64,000 bases of DNA from Leptospira harrisiae (GCF_002811945.1 NZ_NPDX01000002.1:124001-188000); one strand, 5' to 3'. Positions 36,901 to 46,933 are shown, numbered from the stretch's first letter. Notes: generated by a model from the sequence alone, not told the origin. Translations and numbers: made by a program.

Positions 36901-37128
36901 ACGGTGGTAAGAAGCAATAGGATGGTAGTAAAAAGCCCCTAATAGGTATCCAAATTGGAACAGACATAAGAATAAACAAGCAAGCCCCATATGTTTGGTT
37001 GCGACTGTTCTGTCTTTTAAAGAGAAAAAGAATGTAGTCAAGACCGCAAGGAGGACAGTGACAATTAAACTACCGAATGTGTAATAATTTGTTAGTATGT
37101 GGTCAACGGATATTATGCTTTCACTCAT
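33901..37128 (-). CDS. Membrane SpoIIE-type PP2C phosphatase with HAMP and TPR repeats
   Basis: A 1075-residue protein. The N-terminus has about seven membrane helices (residues about 12-270), then an external domain of about 250 residues, another membrane helix (about 520-540), HAMP ([20 protein letters not shown]), a coiled coil, and a SpoIIE/PP2C domain with metal motifs [22 protein letters not shown] and TDDISML. About three TPRs follow at the C-terminus. It should dephosphorylate an STAS-type protein in response to an external signal. The TPRs probably bind a partner. No STAS gene is adjacent; one is at 10.2 kb. Confidence 0.9.
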   Translation of the reverse strand: MSESIISVDHILTNYYTFGSLIVTVLLAVLTTFFFSLKDRTVATKHMGLACLFLCLFQFGYLLGAFYYHPIASYHRWITGGFIIFGIIHFGQFFFRFPDNESPKAASIMLGILYAIAIVVVLWFLVTVSQGERKYHFTAHLWDFNSEGASLILSLFIVGFSFINFLVMPGYRLFHVAKEKRGTLIIMLIAALIAAIVPNITNVMSRDGAMERSTYLTALVLLFTFTFFIITISFINNSSERTTFMVKIVGISFVTILLIMQAFSYLVDQEKETSFDNTAIQKALRVAEGGERSKDILFVIESDSTGQSLKKTYLPSTVNVDLPLVQADLYNTALYDEVVNIGEAEYRKSLKASLTKTPYYFEGYKNAIIQFLEENPDAEGAELKAEVSKLIEKLNRRTFINTNKLGDILPDQFCEEGVKYVEKVKNVDTFRDAILKHVNDCKWDGKEISGADLRVEMLKFFRYFKPDLTRHYRKDLDGVSHYIAYMAYDSKNKINTEVGFNYRDYRAYMHKSAKLELVILAIVMFVLLVVFPLFFRSALVNPLYALLAGVEKVNQGNLEVEVPIKVNDEIGYLAESFNGMVSSIRDARRELQDYAENLEEKVKERTKELQEKMDEIHRLKVQQDGDYFLTSLLAKPLFFNANKSDNIRCDFFVHQKKTFEFRNKTGDLGGDICITGNLKLGKPDDFHRYTMVMNGDAMGKSMQGAGGSLVMGVVMNSIMARSAGNKRILNRTPEEWLTDVYEEVNAVFKSFSGTMVISATVMLIDDDSGKIWYFNAEHPYSILYRDGKASFIEDELKLRKLGLDSEYPFEVQTFQLLPGDQLILGSDGRDDIDLTPDEDVRTINEDETMVLRFVEQADGDIYEVEKLVKKTGDVTDDISMLSVVFKSEKAPVHHIPEKDDLSHQPVDDFFDTPGDDWDEALTTSGAFEEGKILYQNGEIERAITVMKKAFLGDPTNQKLNKFLGLVSYKGKEYDIAAKVLTEFLKENEGSGEYWYYLAMSEKKLGNYESALKAAQEALKHDPENFQNLINLADVSRLLGNVDRAVTYVTRAQSIDPTNKNVLKLSKLLEKATSLN

Positions 37129-37251
37129 AGGGTCTTCTAGTTGCTAATTTAATACGAAATCGTAACAGGCAAGAAATGCGAAATCAATTCATTTTCCTAC
37201 CGTCTCGAGCAAATCAGCAAGGTTGCCATTTGCCCGGTGGAAGGGTTAAAA

Positions 37252-38133
37252 CTAACGATTGGCGATAAAACAATCAATCCCATCGTATTTCAATTTTGAT
37301 TTGAGAGATTCTGCTTTCGCACGGTCTGCAAAATCACCAACTTGAACTACAAATTTTCCATCTCGAGGAGTGACGAACACGGATTGGTTGTATTCAGATT
37401 TCATGTTTTCTTGGTATTTTATGGCTCTCTCTTTCTCTTGAAATACCCCAACTTGTACAGTAAACCCTTTACCAGTAGCAACAGGTTTCACAGAACCGGG
37501 TTTAACTGGAGTCAATTTTTCTGGTTTAGCGGGAGCATCATCTAAAAGATCAGCATCATCCAAGTCATCACCCAAATCATCTTCTCCTTTTTTAAGAACT
37601 TTGATTCCAACTTTGGTAACCCCTTTGTCCTTAAATTCGAGAATCTCTGCCGTTTTTTCAGATACATCGACAATTCGTTCATCCACAAATGGTCCACGGT
37701 CATTGATACGAACAACGGCTTCTTTGTTGTTCTCTAGGTTTTGGATTTTGATCACGCTACCAATGGGAAGCGTTCTGTGAGCACCTGTCATTTTCATGCG
37801 GTCAAATGGTTCCCCACTCGCAGTAGGGCGACCTTGGAATTTTTGCCCATACCAAGAAGATAAACCGACTTCATCAAATTGTGTTGTCGGCTTTTTTGTT
37901 GGGATGGCTGCAACAGTAGGCGCAGCTGTTTTTGCATTGGAATCTAAATCGTCAATGATGGAGCGAGCCACTGGGTCTTCAGACTTGGTGTTACTTGCTG
38001 GTTTTGACTTCCCAGAACGTTCAAAAAAAATATCCTCCGGATCACCGGAAGCGCTATAATCTCTACGGGTGGCATCTGCTGAACTGCAGGACACTAGCCA
38101 CAATACTATGGATAAAAGTATGAGTCTTTGCAT
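37252..38133 (-). CDS. rlpA: RlpA-family lipoprotein with SPOR domain
   Basis: A 293-residue protein from the ATG at 38133; the frame extends to a GTG at 38190, but the internal Met gives the lipoprotein signal MQRLILLSIVLWLVSC. Residues about 95-185 are the double-psi barrel RlpA domain (GLSSWYGQKFQGRPTASGE, FDRMKMTGAHRTLPIGS, NDRGPFVDERIVDVS). An acidic linker (DDLGDDLDDADLLDD) leads to a C-terminal SPOR domain that binds denuded peptidoglycan. RlpA acts at septa as a lytic transglycosylase in some species. Confidence 0.92.
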   Translation of the reverse strand: MQRLILLSIVLWLVSCSSADATRRDYSASGDPEDIFFERSGKSKPASNTKSEDPVARSIIDDLDSNAKTAAPTVAAIPTKKPTTQFDEVGLSSWYGQKFQGRPTASGEPFDRMKMTGAHRTLPIGSVIKIQNLENNKEAVVRINDRGPFVDERIVDVSEKTAEILEFKDKGVTKVGIKVLKKGEDDLGDDLDDADLLDDAPAKPEKLTPVKPGSVKPVATGKGFTVQVGVFQEKERAIKYQENMKSEYNQSVFVTPRDGKFVVQVGDFADRAKAESLKSKLKYDGIDCFIANR

Positions 38134-38241
38134 AACTTTCCCCTTCCTCTGGACTCTTGTGTGTACCTTTCGGAAGGTTTTTCCATTCACATGATAAAAT
38201 TTCTAAGGGGAGATTCGTTTCTGAAACGATAATCGCTGTGT

Positions 38242-39147
38242 ATGGCACAAGAAATCCAAACTTTATTCAATGAAGCAGTTCGTTTGGAACGAAATGGGGA
38301 GTTGGATCGTGCCGAATCGCAATACAAACTTTTACTTGAGAAAGATCCTAATTACCATTTGGCATTGCAGAATTTGGGAGTGGTTTATGCAAAACAAGGA
38401 AAACATGCAGAAGCCATTCCATTATTTTCCAAAGCACATAAACTGCATGCGAATGTTAAAAATTCTTATAACTTAGCTGTTTCTCTTTACAAACATGAGG
38501 AAACGGAAAAAGCGATTAGTTTTCTCAAACAAACTTTGACCTTTGAAAAAAAGTTTATTTCTGCGCATCTATTACTCGCTCAAGCCTATCAGAAGTTAGG
38601 CAATGATGAGAAAACTGAAGTATATCTCAATAATGTAATTAAAATCGAACCAAACCATAAATCAGCTTTAGGAGGGCTTGCGATGTTTTATTACGAAAGG
38701 AATCGTTTTCCAGAAAGTTTAAAGATGATTGAGCGTTATTTGATTTTGTATCCTGGAAATGCTCAATTAAAAATTATTCAATCAGAAATCCTCGCAAAAC
38801 AAGGGAATTATAAAGCATCTGCCACTTTACTTTCAGCAATGGTGAAAGAAGATGTGGGATTCACAAATTTTAACGAAAGTTTGCAAGCCGCTTGGAAAGA
38901 AGAAGATGAAGTGGTCCATGAAAGTTTGGTTCGAATCCAATCGAAAGCAAAACTGAAGTTAAAAGAATTTCAAACTAAACTAGAACTATCGAAAGAAAAT
39001 CCAGAAGAGTTTTCTCCCCCTGATGCACAGGAAGCGTTAGATTTAAGTTTGTTGTATCTTTTCAATGGAAACCCTGAAAAAGCGATGCAATATTTGGTAT
39101 TTGCTCAAAAGATGAAGGAAAAGACAGAACCAGACAGGTTATCTTAG
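38242..39147 (+). CDS. TPR-repeat protein
   Basis: A 301-residue cytoplasmic protein with about five tetratricopeptide repeats in the first 200 residues (RNGELDRAESQYKLLLEKDPN, KQGKHAEAIPLFSKAHKL and so on), then a charged C-terminal region. No signal peptide. It is immediately upstream of a second TPR-containing lipoprotein gene (1 bp between stop and start), indicating one operon. Partner and role unknown. Confidence 0.85.
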   Translation: MAQEIQTLFNEAVRLERNGELDRAESQYKLLLEKDPNYHLALQNLGVVYAKQGKHAEAIPLFSKAHKLHANVKNSYNLAVSLYKHEETEKAISFLKQTLTFEKKFISAHLLLAQAYQKLGNDEKTEVYLNNVIKIEPNHKSALGGLAMFYYERNRFPESLKMIERYLILYPGNAQLKIIQSEILAKQGNYKASATLLSAMVKEDVGFTNFNESLQAAWKEEDEVVHESLVRIQSKAKLKLKEFQTKLELSKENPEEFSPPDAQEALDLSLLYLFNGNPEKAMQYLVFAQKMKEKTEPDRLS

Positions 39148-39148
39148 A

Positions 39149-40072
39149 TTGAAATCTCGCATTTTTTATATTCTTTTCCTTTGCCACACTTTGATTCTAT
39201 TGGAATGTCGTTATCCAATCGCAAAACAAGATGAATTAGAATCTGACACTTTGTTTTTGGAACTTTCAGGTTCCAAAGCTGCTGAGTGCAATGCAGAAGG
39301 GATCCGATTGTCAAAAACCATTCAGTTAGACCAAGCTGAGGTTGTTTGGGACAAATGCATCCAAACCAATCCAAATGAAGTTGTAGTTCACTTGAACCGA
39401 CTAAGATTTTATTTTTTGTTGGATGAGTATGAAACTTTGAAACAAAAAATTGCGAAGGAAGCCCCATCTCGTTCTTCTGTTACATATACAAATATTTTAA
39501 AAGAACTGGATCTTCGTTTGCGAAGCGATGAACGAGTCGTCTTATTAGATGCCCTTTCTCGAGTGAAAGGTTGGGAATTGTATTCTTATGAAGAGTTGGC
39601 AAATTATTATTTGCAAACTGGTAACTATGCTTATGCGGAAGGTTATTTTAACCAAATTTTAGAAATTGTTCCGTTTCATGAGAATGCATTATACGGAATG
39701 GCTGACGTTCAAGTACAAAAAAACAATTGGTATAGTTTACTTGATTACGCAAAATCTTTGGAAGTAGCTGCCAAAAAAAATAAAGAATTTCATTTTTATT
39801 TTATCAAAGCAAATTACGAATTAGGTCGTTATGAAGAAGCTTTGAAATGGGCAGAATCGGCAACTGTTAGCGAAAAAACACAGATTAGTTTTTTAGAAAT
39901 TTGGCGAGATACTTTATTAGTATTAAAAGACAATCCAAAATGGGACAATCTTTTACCTTACTACCGTAAGGCGGTGGAAAAAGGATATGCTGTTCCTGAA
40001 TCTGTTTTTTTCCCTACTCTTTCGAAAGAGGGAAAAGATATCAGAAAGGCTACTCGTTCCGGAAGAAGTTAA
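39149..40072 (+). CDS. TPR-like lipoprotein
   Basis: A 307-residue protein starting at TTG, 1 bp after the upstream TPR gene stop. The signal MKSRIFYILFLCHTLILLEC ends in a lipobox Cys. It has several degenerate TPRs (LDQAEVVWDKCIQTNPNEV, YAYAEGYFNQILEIVPFHEN, GRYEEALKWAESATVS). Being exported it may act in the periplasm, whereas its neighbour is cytoplasmic. The stop is within an A/T-rich hairpin. Confidence 0.75.
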   Translation: MKSRIFYILFLCHTLILLECRYPIAKQDELESDTLFLELSGSKAAECNAEGIRLSKTIQLDQAEVVWDKCIQTNPNEVVVHLNRLRFYFLLDEYETLKQKIAKEAPSRSSVTYTNILKELDLRLRSDERVVLLDALSRVKGWELYSYEELANYYLQTGNYAYAEGYFNQILEIVPFHENALYGMADVQVQKNNWYSLLDYAKSLEVAAKKNKEFHFYFIKANYELGRYEEALKWAESATVSEKTQISFLEIWRDTLLVLKDNPKWDNLLPYYRKAVEKGYAVPESVFFPTLSKEGKDIRKATRSGRS

Positions 40073-40098
40073 AACAAAATAAATTGAAATTTTGTTTT
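40071..40098. terminator. A/T-rich hairpin between convergent genes
   Basis: The arms AAAACAAAAT and ATTTTGTTTT flank a short loop just after the TPR lipoprotein stop and before the end of the convergent folP gene. The T-rich right arm is a fair intrinsic terminator for the plus strand, and the complement serves the minus strand. Confidence 0.5.
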
Positions 40099-40104
40099 AA
40101 TAGT

Positions 40105-40920
40105 TCATTCTAATTCTTGGCATAAATTCCAAATTTTTTCCGCCTGTCTCAACTTCAAAACGTTATGCGTTCGAATAAATGGGATTTTATATTTTAGAAG
40201 GTGAAGTTCACATGCTAAGGTTGCAAACTCTCTTTCGGTTGTTGGCAAATTTCCAAGTACATTCCCAAGAAACGACTTTCTCGAAACTCCGACCATTAAT
40301 TGTGGGAATTCTAATTTTAAGATTTCCAATTCTTGCAAAACTCGAAATGAAACCATTGGGTCCTCACTCAAAAAAAATCCCATTCCAGGATCATAATGCA
40401 GAGCCGATTCAGGAATTCCCATTCCAAGGAGTTCAGAGCGACGGTCTCTAAAAAAGATTTGGATTTTTTTAATGACTTTTTCAGGTGTAAGGTCAGATTT
40501 ATATTTCGCAATATTTTTGTTATGCGAATGCATGATAATCAATTTTAACTCTGTGAATTTTTGAATGTAGAATCTGAGAAAACTACGGTCACCTTCATAC
40601 GTGAATCCAGTGATATCGTTGATACAACGAACTCCAGCTTCAATTCCTTTCTTCTGTACTTCAGGTCGAAAACTATCCAAACTGATCCGAACTCCCTTAG
40701 GCACAAAATGTCGAATGACTGGTTCCACACGATTCCATTCTTCTTCTTCAGAGACTAAGGTTGCTTCAATGTTCGATGATTGGCCTGAAACATCCAACCA
40801 ATCGGCACCTTCTTGGAGGAGTTTCGTCCCTTGGCTGATGGCATCGTCAGGGTTAAGAAATTTTCCCCCGTCACTAAATGAGTCTGCAGTTATGTTTAAG
40901 ATTCCGAAGATTTCTGCCAT
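40105..40920 (-). CDS. folP: Dihydropteroate synthase
   Basis: A 271-residue TIM-barrel enzyme joining pABA to dihydropterin pyrophosphate. It has the N-terminal GILNITADSFSDGGKF (pterin site), WLDVSGQSSN where most enzymes have DxGxxST, RISLDSFRPEV, the Asn in INDITGF and MxxF-type DPGMGFFLSE. The Asp-Val-Ser-Gly-Gln variant in the second motif is unusual. C-terminal RTHNVLKL is typical FolP. Single gene in this strand run. Confidence 0.93.
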   Translation of the reverse strand: MAEIFGILNITADSFSDGGKFLNPDDAISQGTKLLQEGADWLDVSGQSSNIEATLVSEEEEWNRVEPVIRHFVPKGVRISLDSFRPEVQKKGIEAGVRCINDITGFTYEGDRSFLRFYIQKFTELKLIIMHSHNKNIAKYKSDLTPEKVIKKIQIFFRDRRSELLGMGIPESALHYDPGMGFFLSEDPMVSFRVLQELEILKLEFPQLMVGVSRKSFLGNVLGNLPTTEREFATLACELHLLKYKIPFIRTHNVLKLRQAEKIWNLCQELE

Positions 40921-41014
40921 GAATGAAAAGGATTATCGGTAAACTCACCCCTAAAAGCCTTATTTTTCCCTTGGCAGAAATTTCCATTTGGTCGATACAT
41001 AGGAGAGACGGCAG

Positions 41015-43027
41015 ATGAAAAAAATCCTTATATCTTTAATCATTTCGGCACTCCCAATCCTGGCGCAGCCTTTACCGAAGGTGAAGGATGTAAGGTTTTA
41101 CCAGCCACTGAATACTCAAAACGTAGAGTATAACCCCATTATTTCTCCTACGGGAAGATACCTCGTGTTCCAATCCAATAGGCCTGGCGGAGAAGGGGGT
41201 ATGGATATCTGGATTTCTGAAAACTTAAGTTTTCCAGACCGGATGAAATTACCAGTTTGGTCTCCTCCAAAAAATTTTCGTGAACTGAACACAACAAATT
41301 TTGAAGGAATGTTTTCGATTCTTTTTGATGAAGAAGAAAAGCCATATGAACTCTATTTTACTTCTGTTCGTGATAAAACACAGGCAGATCCCAAAAAAAA
41401 TCGAGAAGGGTATGATGGTTTAAATATCTATTATACAAAAATCAATGTAAGGACTGGTCTTTGGGCAATTCCGATTCATGTAAGTGAAATCAATTCACAG
41501 TTCGAAGATAAGATGCCTGCCATTTCACCTGATGGGTGTTCTATGGTCTTTTCTTCCAATCGACCAGGAGGTTTGGGTGGGTTTGACCTTTGGATCTCCA
41601 AACGAGAACCGAGCACCCGAACAAAAGAAATTAACCCAGACAAACCGAAAATCAAATGTAGGGATGGCGTTTGGCAAAAACCTGTTTCCATAGGTACTTC
41701 GATCAATACAAAAGATGATGAAATTAGTCCTACCTTTCATTGGGATGGACTAAGATTGTATTTTAGCTCAAATCGAAGTGATAAAAACCGAAAGTTTAGT
41801 TTTTATTATAGTGAATACAATGAATTACAAAATAGTTTTGAATCTCCAGTTTTATTAGGATCTCCATTTAATACCAATCAACAGTTGTCAGGCGAATCTA
41901 CTGGATTTCCATTTGATACACCTGCTGATTATTCGACTTATAGTCTTTGGGAAGAAAGTGATAATGAAGGGATCTCTGTTACCTTTGATGATTTGTGGTT
42001 TTATTTTTCTTCGAACAGGCCAGGTGGTGAAGGTCAATTTGATATTTATCGAACTATGGTACCGGAAGATTTACGTAGAACTTATGAATTTGTATTTCGC
42101 GGCCTTGTCCTAGATGGTTCCGAAGCCATTATGATCGGACTTGATTCGACATTAAAAATTTACGACGATACAAAACCCATCCAAGTGATTACTTCTAAAC
42201 GAATTGGAGGAGATCTTTCTCTCGCCGATGCCGAAAATTTTAGAACAACAATAAAAACAGGAAAACTCTATCGAGTGGAAGTTTCCTCACCCGGATTCCA
42301 TCCTACCGAATTACTTTTGGATTTGCGGGGGAATGTCGGAAAGGATAAAGAACAATATTCTCAAATCATTTTACAACCGATTCGTCCTACGAAAGACGAA
42401 CGACCAGATAAAACTATCCAAGGAATTCGATTCATAGTCAAAGATAGGAAAACGGATTTGGTAATCCCCAATGCAATTTGTTATTACTTTGATGACCTCA
42501 TTCGGAAAGGAAAATCTTTAGAATCGAAAGATAGCCGTTTTGATTTAGAAAAATCACCCACTATGGATTTTGAGATTTTGGTTAGAGCCAAGGGGTTTAA
42601 AGAAGAGACTTTCCTGTTTGCCAAAGACAAAATTATTTCTATGGAGGGAAAGGAAACGGTCCTTTATCTTAGAAATCTAAATGATTTTGATAATCTGTAC
42701 AATACAATTATTTATTTCCCGTTCAACGAACGAACATTGAGTGATGAAGATAAGAAAAAATTAGATCTTTTTGCGGACTTCCTCATCCAACATAAGAATG
42801 AAAAAGTAGAAATTGGTGGACATACTGATAATATAGGGAATAAGGAATACAATATCAGTTTGAGTGAAGACAGAGCTCTTTCTGTGTATCAATATCTGAG
42901 ATTGAAAGGTGTTCCTAAAGAAAGAATGAAAGTGCAAGCTTATCATTATTCGCAGCCAATCTCAGAAAATGAAACAGAGGAAGGAAGATCACGAAATAGA
43001 CGTGTGAATTTCAAAAAAATAGACTAG
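41015..43027 (+). CDS. OmpA-family protein with PD40 beta-propeller repeats
   Basis: A 670-residue envelope protein. The signal peptide is MKKILISLIISALPILAQP, preceded by AGGAG. At least four PD40/WD40-like repeats (ISPTGRYLVFQSNRPGG, ISPDGCSMVFSSNRPGG, FHWDGLRLYFSSNRS, FSSNRPGGEGQFDIY) fill about residues 35-330. A beta-rich middle follows, and the last about 110 residues are an OmpA peptidoglycan-binding domain (IYFPFNERTLSDEDKKKLD, GGHTDNIG, RNRRVNF). It likely links the outer membrane to the wall. 2 bp precede the next gene. Confidence 0.9.
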   Translation: MKKILISLIISALPILAQPLPKVKDVRFYQPLNTQNVEYNPIISPTGRYLVFQSNRPGGEGGMDIWISENLSFPDRMKLPVWSPPKNFRELNTTNFEGMFSILFDEEEKPYELYFTSVRDKTQADPKKNREGYDGLNIYYTKINVRTGLWAIPIHVSEINSQFEDKMPAISPDGCSMVFSSNRPGGLGGFDLWISKREPSTRTKEINPDKPKIKCRDGVWQKPVSIGTSINTKDDEISPTFHWDGLRLYFSSNRSDKNRKFSFYYSEYNELQNSFESPVLLGSPFNTNQQLSGESTGFPFDTPADYSTYSLWEESDNEGISVTFDDLWFYFSSNRPGGEGQFDIYRTMVPEDLRRTYEFVFRGLVLDGSEAIMIGLDSTLKIYDDTKPIQVITSKRIGGDLSLADAENFRTTIKTGKLYRVEVSSPGFHPTELLLDLRGNVGKDKEQYSQIILQPIRPTKDERPDKTIQGIRFIVKDRKTDLVIPNAICYYFDDLIRKGKSLESKDSRFDLEKSPTMDFEILVRAKGFKEETFLFAKDKIISMEGKETVLYLRNLNDFDNLYNTIIYFPFNERTLSDEDKKKLDLFADFLIQHKNEKVEIGGHTDNIGNKEYNISLSEDRALSVYQYLRLKGVPKERMKVQAYHYSQPISENETEEGRSRNRRVNFKKID

Positions 43028-43029
43028 TT

Positions 43030-44154
43030 ATGATCAACCGTGTAAAAATTCATTTCGACCAAGATAGAGAATATCTCCCCTTAGAGGCAGTACAAACTTT
43101 ACCTGAGTTTTTTAAACAAATGATGGGTGGAAATGGATTGTTTCTAAAAGGCTACGATACGCCCATTCGGGTTAGGTTCAAAGGTGAACGTCCCGATGGT
43201 GCGCATATTTGGGAATTGGAAACGATTCCAGAACTTATTGAAACAATTTTTACTGTCCAAGCAACACCTAGTTTTCACGTCGAAGTGGATTATGAACTGA
43301 TCAACCAAAAAGATAATCTGCTACTTGGTAAAATCATTGATCGTAGGCAAACTTTCGCGACTAGACAAGATCCTCGAAATGAAAAGGTTCGTGGGAATGT
43401 GGTTGCATCAAATTTTTTAGTTGCAAAAACAAATATAGATTTTTCGAAACTAACTGGAGTTAGTTCACAGGTGATTCTTTCTGACATCCAACGAACGGTT
43501 CTAAAAAATTATCCGCAGTCAAAGGTTGTCTTTCTTTCTGTTTCAATTCATAGCGATGAAATTGATTTGATGAAGGAACATAAAAAACCAATTTTTATTT
43601 TAGATACGGAAACATTCGAATCTTATCCTTCGCCAGATGTATTTGATCCTAAAAAAACTTTTGAAGATGAGTTTTTGTTGGATGATAAAGTTCAAGAATA
43701 CAAAAAGAAAAAGATCGGCTCTTTTATTTATTACCCTCTATTTATACAAATGAAAGATATGCATTTTTTTGCATATCTTTCCCTCGAAACTGAAAGACCC
43801 GGTATTCCAGGTGAAGTTTTGGATTTGTTTAAAGAGGTTGAACGTACGTTTCAAGAAAGAATTATGGACTCAAATACCCATATTCTTGATATCAGACAAA
43901 ACGTACTCAACGTTTCCAGGGGTGGAGTTGCCTTGGAAGTTAATGATATGGAAATTATCAAAGCACTGAAAGTGAAACCAACATTTACCCTGGATATCAA
44001 TTTCAAATTGCAGGCACCTATTCGGATGGCGATAGAGTTACGTCATCTAGAAGAGGTGAATGATTTTTATCGATTGGGTGGAAGGATCACAGGTGTCAGC
44101 GGAGATAAAAAAGCCAAAGAGATTTACCATAGTCTCATTGATTTTTTTGGTTAA
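43030..44154 (+). CDS. DUF1577/PilZ-like protein
   Basis: A 374-residue soluble protein. The N-terminal half is beta-rich, the centre is a GAF-like fold (FIYYPLFIQMKDMHFFAYLSL), and the C-terminal about 90 residues resemble PilZ: LNVSRGGVALEV (NxSxxG), PTFTLDINFKL and RLGGRITGV. I see no clear RxxxR before the NxSxxG, so c-di-GMP binding is uncertain. The layout is shared with the gene at 58.6 kb. It lies 2 bp after the OmpA-PD40 gene and 27 bp before hisS. Confidence 0.65.
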   Translation: MINRVKIHFDQDREYLPLEAVQTLPEFFKQMMGGNGLFLKGYDTPIRVRFKGERPDGAHIWELETIPELIETIFTVQATPSFHVEVDYELINQKDNLLLGKIIDRRQTFATRQDPRNEKVRGNVVASNFLVAKTNIDFSKLTGVSSQVILSDIQRTVLKNYPQSKVVFLSVSIHSDEIDLMKEHKKPIFILDTETFESYPSPDVFDPKKTFEDEFLLDDKVQEYKKKKIGSFIYYPLFIQMKDMHFFAYLSLETERPGIPGEVLDLFKEVERTFQERIMDSNTHILDIRQNVLNVSRGGVALEVNDMEIIKALKVKPTFTLDINFKLQAPIRMAIELRHLEEVNDFYRLGGRITGVSGDKKAKEIYHSLIDFFG

Positions 44155-44181
44155 ACTTCGCAGGTTCAATAGGGGCCAAAA

Positions 44182-45495
44182 TTGAAAGAACAAAAACTAA
44201 CAACAGAAAACTATAAAGGCACTCGAGATTTTTATCCTGAGGATATGCGCCTTCGTAACTATTTATTTTCGGTGATGAAAGACGTCGCCAGATCCTACGG
44301 ATATGAAGAGTATGATGGTCCGATGGTTGAGTCCTTGGATTTGTATAGAGCCAAAACCGGGGAAGAAATTGTAGGAAAACAGATTTATAATTTTATTGAT
44401 AAAGGCGATCGTGAAGTGGCGATTCGACCAGAGATGACGCCTACAGTTGCTAGGATGGTGGCCAAAAAACTCCGAGACCTTCCTCGCCCCATTCGTTGGT
44501 TTTCTATTCCTAATTTATGGAGATACGAACAACCAGGTCACGGTCGTCTCAGAGAACATTGGCAACTGAATGTGGACATGTTTGGTGTGACAAGCCAGAG
44601 AGCTGAATTAGAAATTTTATCCTTAGCATGTGATATTCTTTTTGCGTTTGGGGCAGAAAGAAATAGTTTCAAAGTAACAATATCCCATAGATCACTTCTC
44701 GACGAATTTTTGTTAGACGGTCTGAAGGTAAGTCCGAACCAAGCGCATGAAGTCTCAAAAATTTTGGACAAAAAAAACAAAATTACGGAAGAGGAATACG
44801 TTGCTCTTGTTTCGAAAACCATACCAAATGACCCAACTGCAGTATCAAAAATAAACTTGTTTCTAGCGGCCACTACAGAAACACTCAGCCAAATTCCTGG
44901 AATCAAAGAAGAAACTTTAAAAACAATCCAAACATTGTTTGAGGACTTAAAAACCATTGGATTAGATGATATTGTGTATTTTGATCCTTCGGTGGTAAGA
45001 GGTTTTGATTATTATACTGGTTTTATTTTTGAAATTTTTGATACTTCTCCGCAGAACAAACGTTCGCTATACGGTGGTGGAAGGTACGATAATTTAATTG
45101 GATTATTTTCTAACGAAGAACTTTCAGGAATTGGATTTGGACTCGGTGACGTAACTCTTCAGAATTTTTTAACTGCTCATAATTTGTTACCAAATTTTGC
45201 TAATGATTCTACGGTTTACATTCCTCTTTTGGATGAATCTTCATTTGCGGAAAATCATAACTTTGCTAGGGAACTAAGAAAAGAAAAGATTGCTGTCGAG
45301 GTATCTTTACTTTCTCAAAAAATGGGAAAACAACTTTCCTATGCTGAAAAAAAAGGGTACCGTTGGATTTTACTTCGTGGTGAAGACGAAATCAAAGCGG
45401 GTACTGTAACTTTAAAAGATATGGCCACACGCAACCAATGGACTTCTTCTTTTTCGGAAGCACTTCAAAAGATAAAAGAAGAGCTTTCTAAATGA
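44182..45495 (+). CDS. hisS: Histidyl-tRNA synthetase
   Basis: A 437-residue class II aminoacyl-tRNA synthetase starting at TTG 44182 with AGGGG upstream. It has GTRDFYPEDM, motif 2 FSIPNLWRYEQPGHGRLREHWQ-type residues (about 107-128), the HisA block VVRGFDYYTGFIFE and the motif 3 GIGFGLGD, plus a C-terminal anticodon-binding domain. The shortened insertion resembles archaeal or eukaryotic-like HisS seen in several phyla. Its stop overlaps the PAP2 gene by ATGA. Confidence 0.95.
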   Translation: MKEQKLTTENYKGTRDFYPEDMRLRNYLFSVMKDVARSYGYEEYDGPMVESLDLYRAKTGEEIVGKQIYNFIDKGDREVAIRPEMTPTVARMVAKKLRDLPRPIRWFSIPNLWRYEQPGHGRLREHWQLNVDMFGVTSQRAELEILSLACDILFAFGAERNSFKVTISHRSLLDEFLLDGLKVSPNQAHEVSKILDKKNKITEEEYVALVSKTIPNDPTAVSKINLFLAATTETLSQIPGIKEETLKTIQTLFEDLKTIGLDDIVYFDPSVVRGFDYYTGFIFEIFDTSPQNKRSLYGGGRYDNLIGLFSNEELSGIGFGLGDVTLQNFLTAHNLLPNFANDSTVYIPLLDESSFAENHNFARELRKEKIAVEVSLLSQKMGKQLSYAEKKGYRWILLRGEDEIKAGTVTLKDMATRNQWTSSFSEALQKIKEELSK

Positions 45496-46025
45496 ATTTG
45501 ATTTCTTCGATTGACTTAAAGTTTTCAACTTGGATTCAAAAAAATCTCCACCATCCACGTTTGAGTTGGGTTTTATCACGTGTCAATCGTGGGGAAATGT
45601 TTGCACTCGTTTTGTTACCACTTATGTTTTTAAGTGATCTCTACAAACCGGTTTATATTAGTTTGCCTTTTGTTTTGATTTTTACTTACTTAACTGATCG
45701 TTTGGTTCTGGTTTTAAAAAAATACTTCGCTAGAAAACGTCCCTTAGTCAGTGTTATGGGAAAAGTGGATTCAAATCCGGATATGAAACATTCTTTTCCT
45801 TCTGCACATAGTGCAAATTCCATTGTTGTATCGACAATTTTAGTTTTTGCTTTTCATGAAACTCCGTATTTCTTTTTCTTCAGTTTGTTTGCAGGTGTAG
45901 GTCGACTTGTTACCTTACATCATTTTGTGAGTGATATTGTGGGAGGATGGGTCATTGGTTTTGGAATTGGACTCTTAGCAGTTTTAGTTCACTATTATCT
46001 TTGGCCATATTGTGTAACTTTATGA
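45492..46025 (+). CDS. PAP2-family lipid phosphatase
   Basis: A 177-residue membrane phosphatase with about five helices. The three catalytic motifs are present: [18 protein letters not shown], and [15 protein letters not shown]. It would remove phosphate from lipids such as undecaprenyl pyrophosphate, phosphatidylglycerol phosphate or lipid A. ATGA overlaps link it to hisS upstream and to an LpxL-type acyltransferase downstream, which favours a lipid A or envelope-lipid substrate. Confidence 0.9.
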   Translation: MNLISSIDLKFSTWIQKNLHHPRLSWVLSRVNRGEMFALVLLPLMFLSDLYKPVYISLPFVLIFTYLTDRLVLVLKKYFARKRPLVSVMGKVDSNPDMKHSFPSAHSANSIVVSTILVFAFHETPYFFFFSLFAGVGRLVTLHHFVSDIVGGWVIGFGIGLLAVLVHYYLWPYCVTL

Positions 46026-46933
46026 AACAGATTGGATACTTTATTTCATTTTTAATTGTTTATTTGTTTTATTTTCCATTTAAGGTTCTTCCGTATAAGT
46101 GGTGTTTGGCGTATGGAATTTTTTTGACTAAACTCATTTACCCTTTTGATAAAAAACACAGAAAGGTTGCTGCTGATAACATTCGTTTTGCCTTTCCTGA
46201 TTATACAGAGGAACAAATTTTCAACTTAGTTAAGGCTCATTATCGTCATTTGGGTATCCTTCTCGCACATACACTTTGGGCACCTCGGATGACAAAAAAA
46301 TGGCTGGACGAAAACTTAATTGTTGATGCTGAAAGTTTACAAATCGAAGAGGAAACTAAAAAACAAGGAGTAGGAGTGATTTTGATTTCTGGTCACTTTG
46401 GCACTTGGGAAATTTTAGTTCAGTTTTTAGGAATCCGAATGAAGGGCGGGGGAATTTACAAAAAAGTAAGAAATCCTTTTGTCGACCGATTACTTCGACG
46501 GATGCGTTCTAAAAACGGAGTTGTTTTAGTTCCTGTGCAAGAGTCCACTCAAGTGATCAAACTTCTCAAACAAGGTTACTGGATTGGATTTGGTGCCGAT
46601 CAAAATGCTGGCAAAGCAGGAATTTTTGTTCCGTTTATGAACAGACAAGCTTCTACTTTTGTCGGCCCAGCACTTATGGCCTACCTAACCGGTGCAAAAA
46701 TGTTATACTATTCTGTGTTAGCTGGTGATGGTGGAAAGGTAATTGTTCGGGTTAAGGATTTGGGATTTGTTGATAAAAAACTTTTTCCTTCCAAAGACGA
46801 TGTGATTCGGCATTATACAGAACTCTGGACGAAAACGTTGGAAGGGGAAGTTAAGTTGTTTCCAGAGCAGTACTTTTGGGTCCACCGTCGATGGAGAACC
46901 CAGCCGCAAGCCATCGAAAACAATCAGCAATAG
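46022..46933 (+). CDS. LpxL/HtrB-family lipid acyltransferase
   Basis: A 303-residue protein from ATG 46022, which overlaps the PAP2 stop by ATGA; the frame extends upstream to 45947 inside PAP2. It has one N-terminal membrane helix, then the LPLAT catalytic HFGTWE (HX4E), [19 protein letters not shown] and [12 protein letters not shown] typical of late acyltransferases of lipid A synthesis. Leptospira makes lipid A, so transfer of secondary acyl chains is the likely role. Confidence 0.9.
   Translation: MKQIGYFISFLIVYLFYFPFKVLPYKWCLAYGIFLTKLIYPFDKKHRKVAADNIRFAFPDYTEEQIFNLVKAHYRHLGILLAHTLWAPRMTKKWLDENLIVDAESLQIEEETKKQGVGVILISGHFGTWEILVQFLGIRMKGGGIYKKVRNPFVDRLLRRMRSKNGVVLVPVQESTQVIKLLKQGYWIGFGADQNAGKAGIFVPFMNRQASTFVGPALMAYLTGAKMLYYSVLAGDGGKVIVRVKDLGFVDKKLFPSKDDVIRHYTELWTKTLEGEVKLFPEQYFWVHRRWRTQPQAIENNQQ

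Noticed and set aside
39144..39467. Minus-strand frame of 107 codons inside the TPR lipoprotein gene
   Set aside because: Antisense to a gene with a clear signal and TPRs.
44538..44957. Open minus-strand frame of 139 codons inside hisS
   Set aside because: Fully antisense to an essential, well-recognised gene; its sequence has no domain pattern and looks like a shadow frame.
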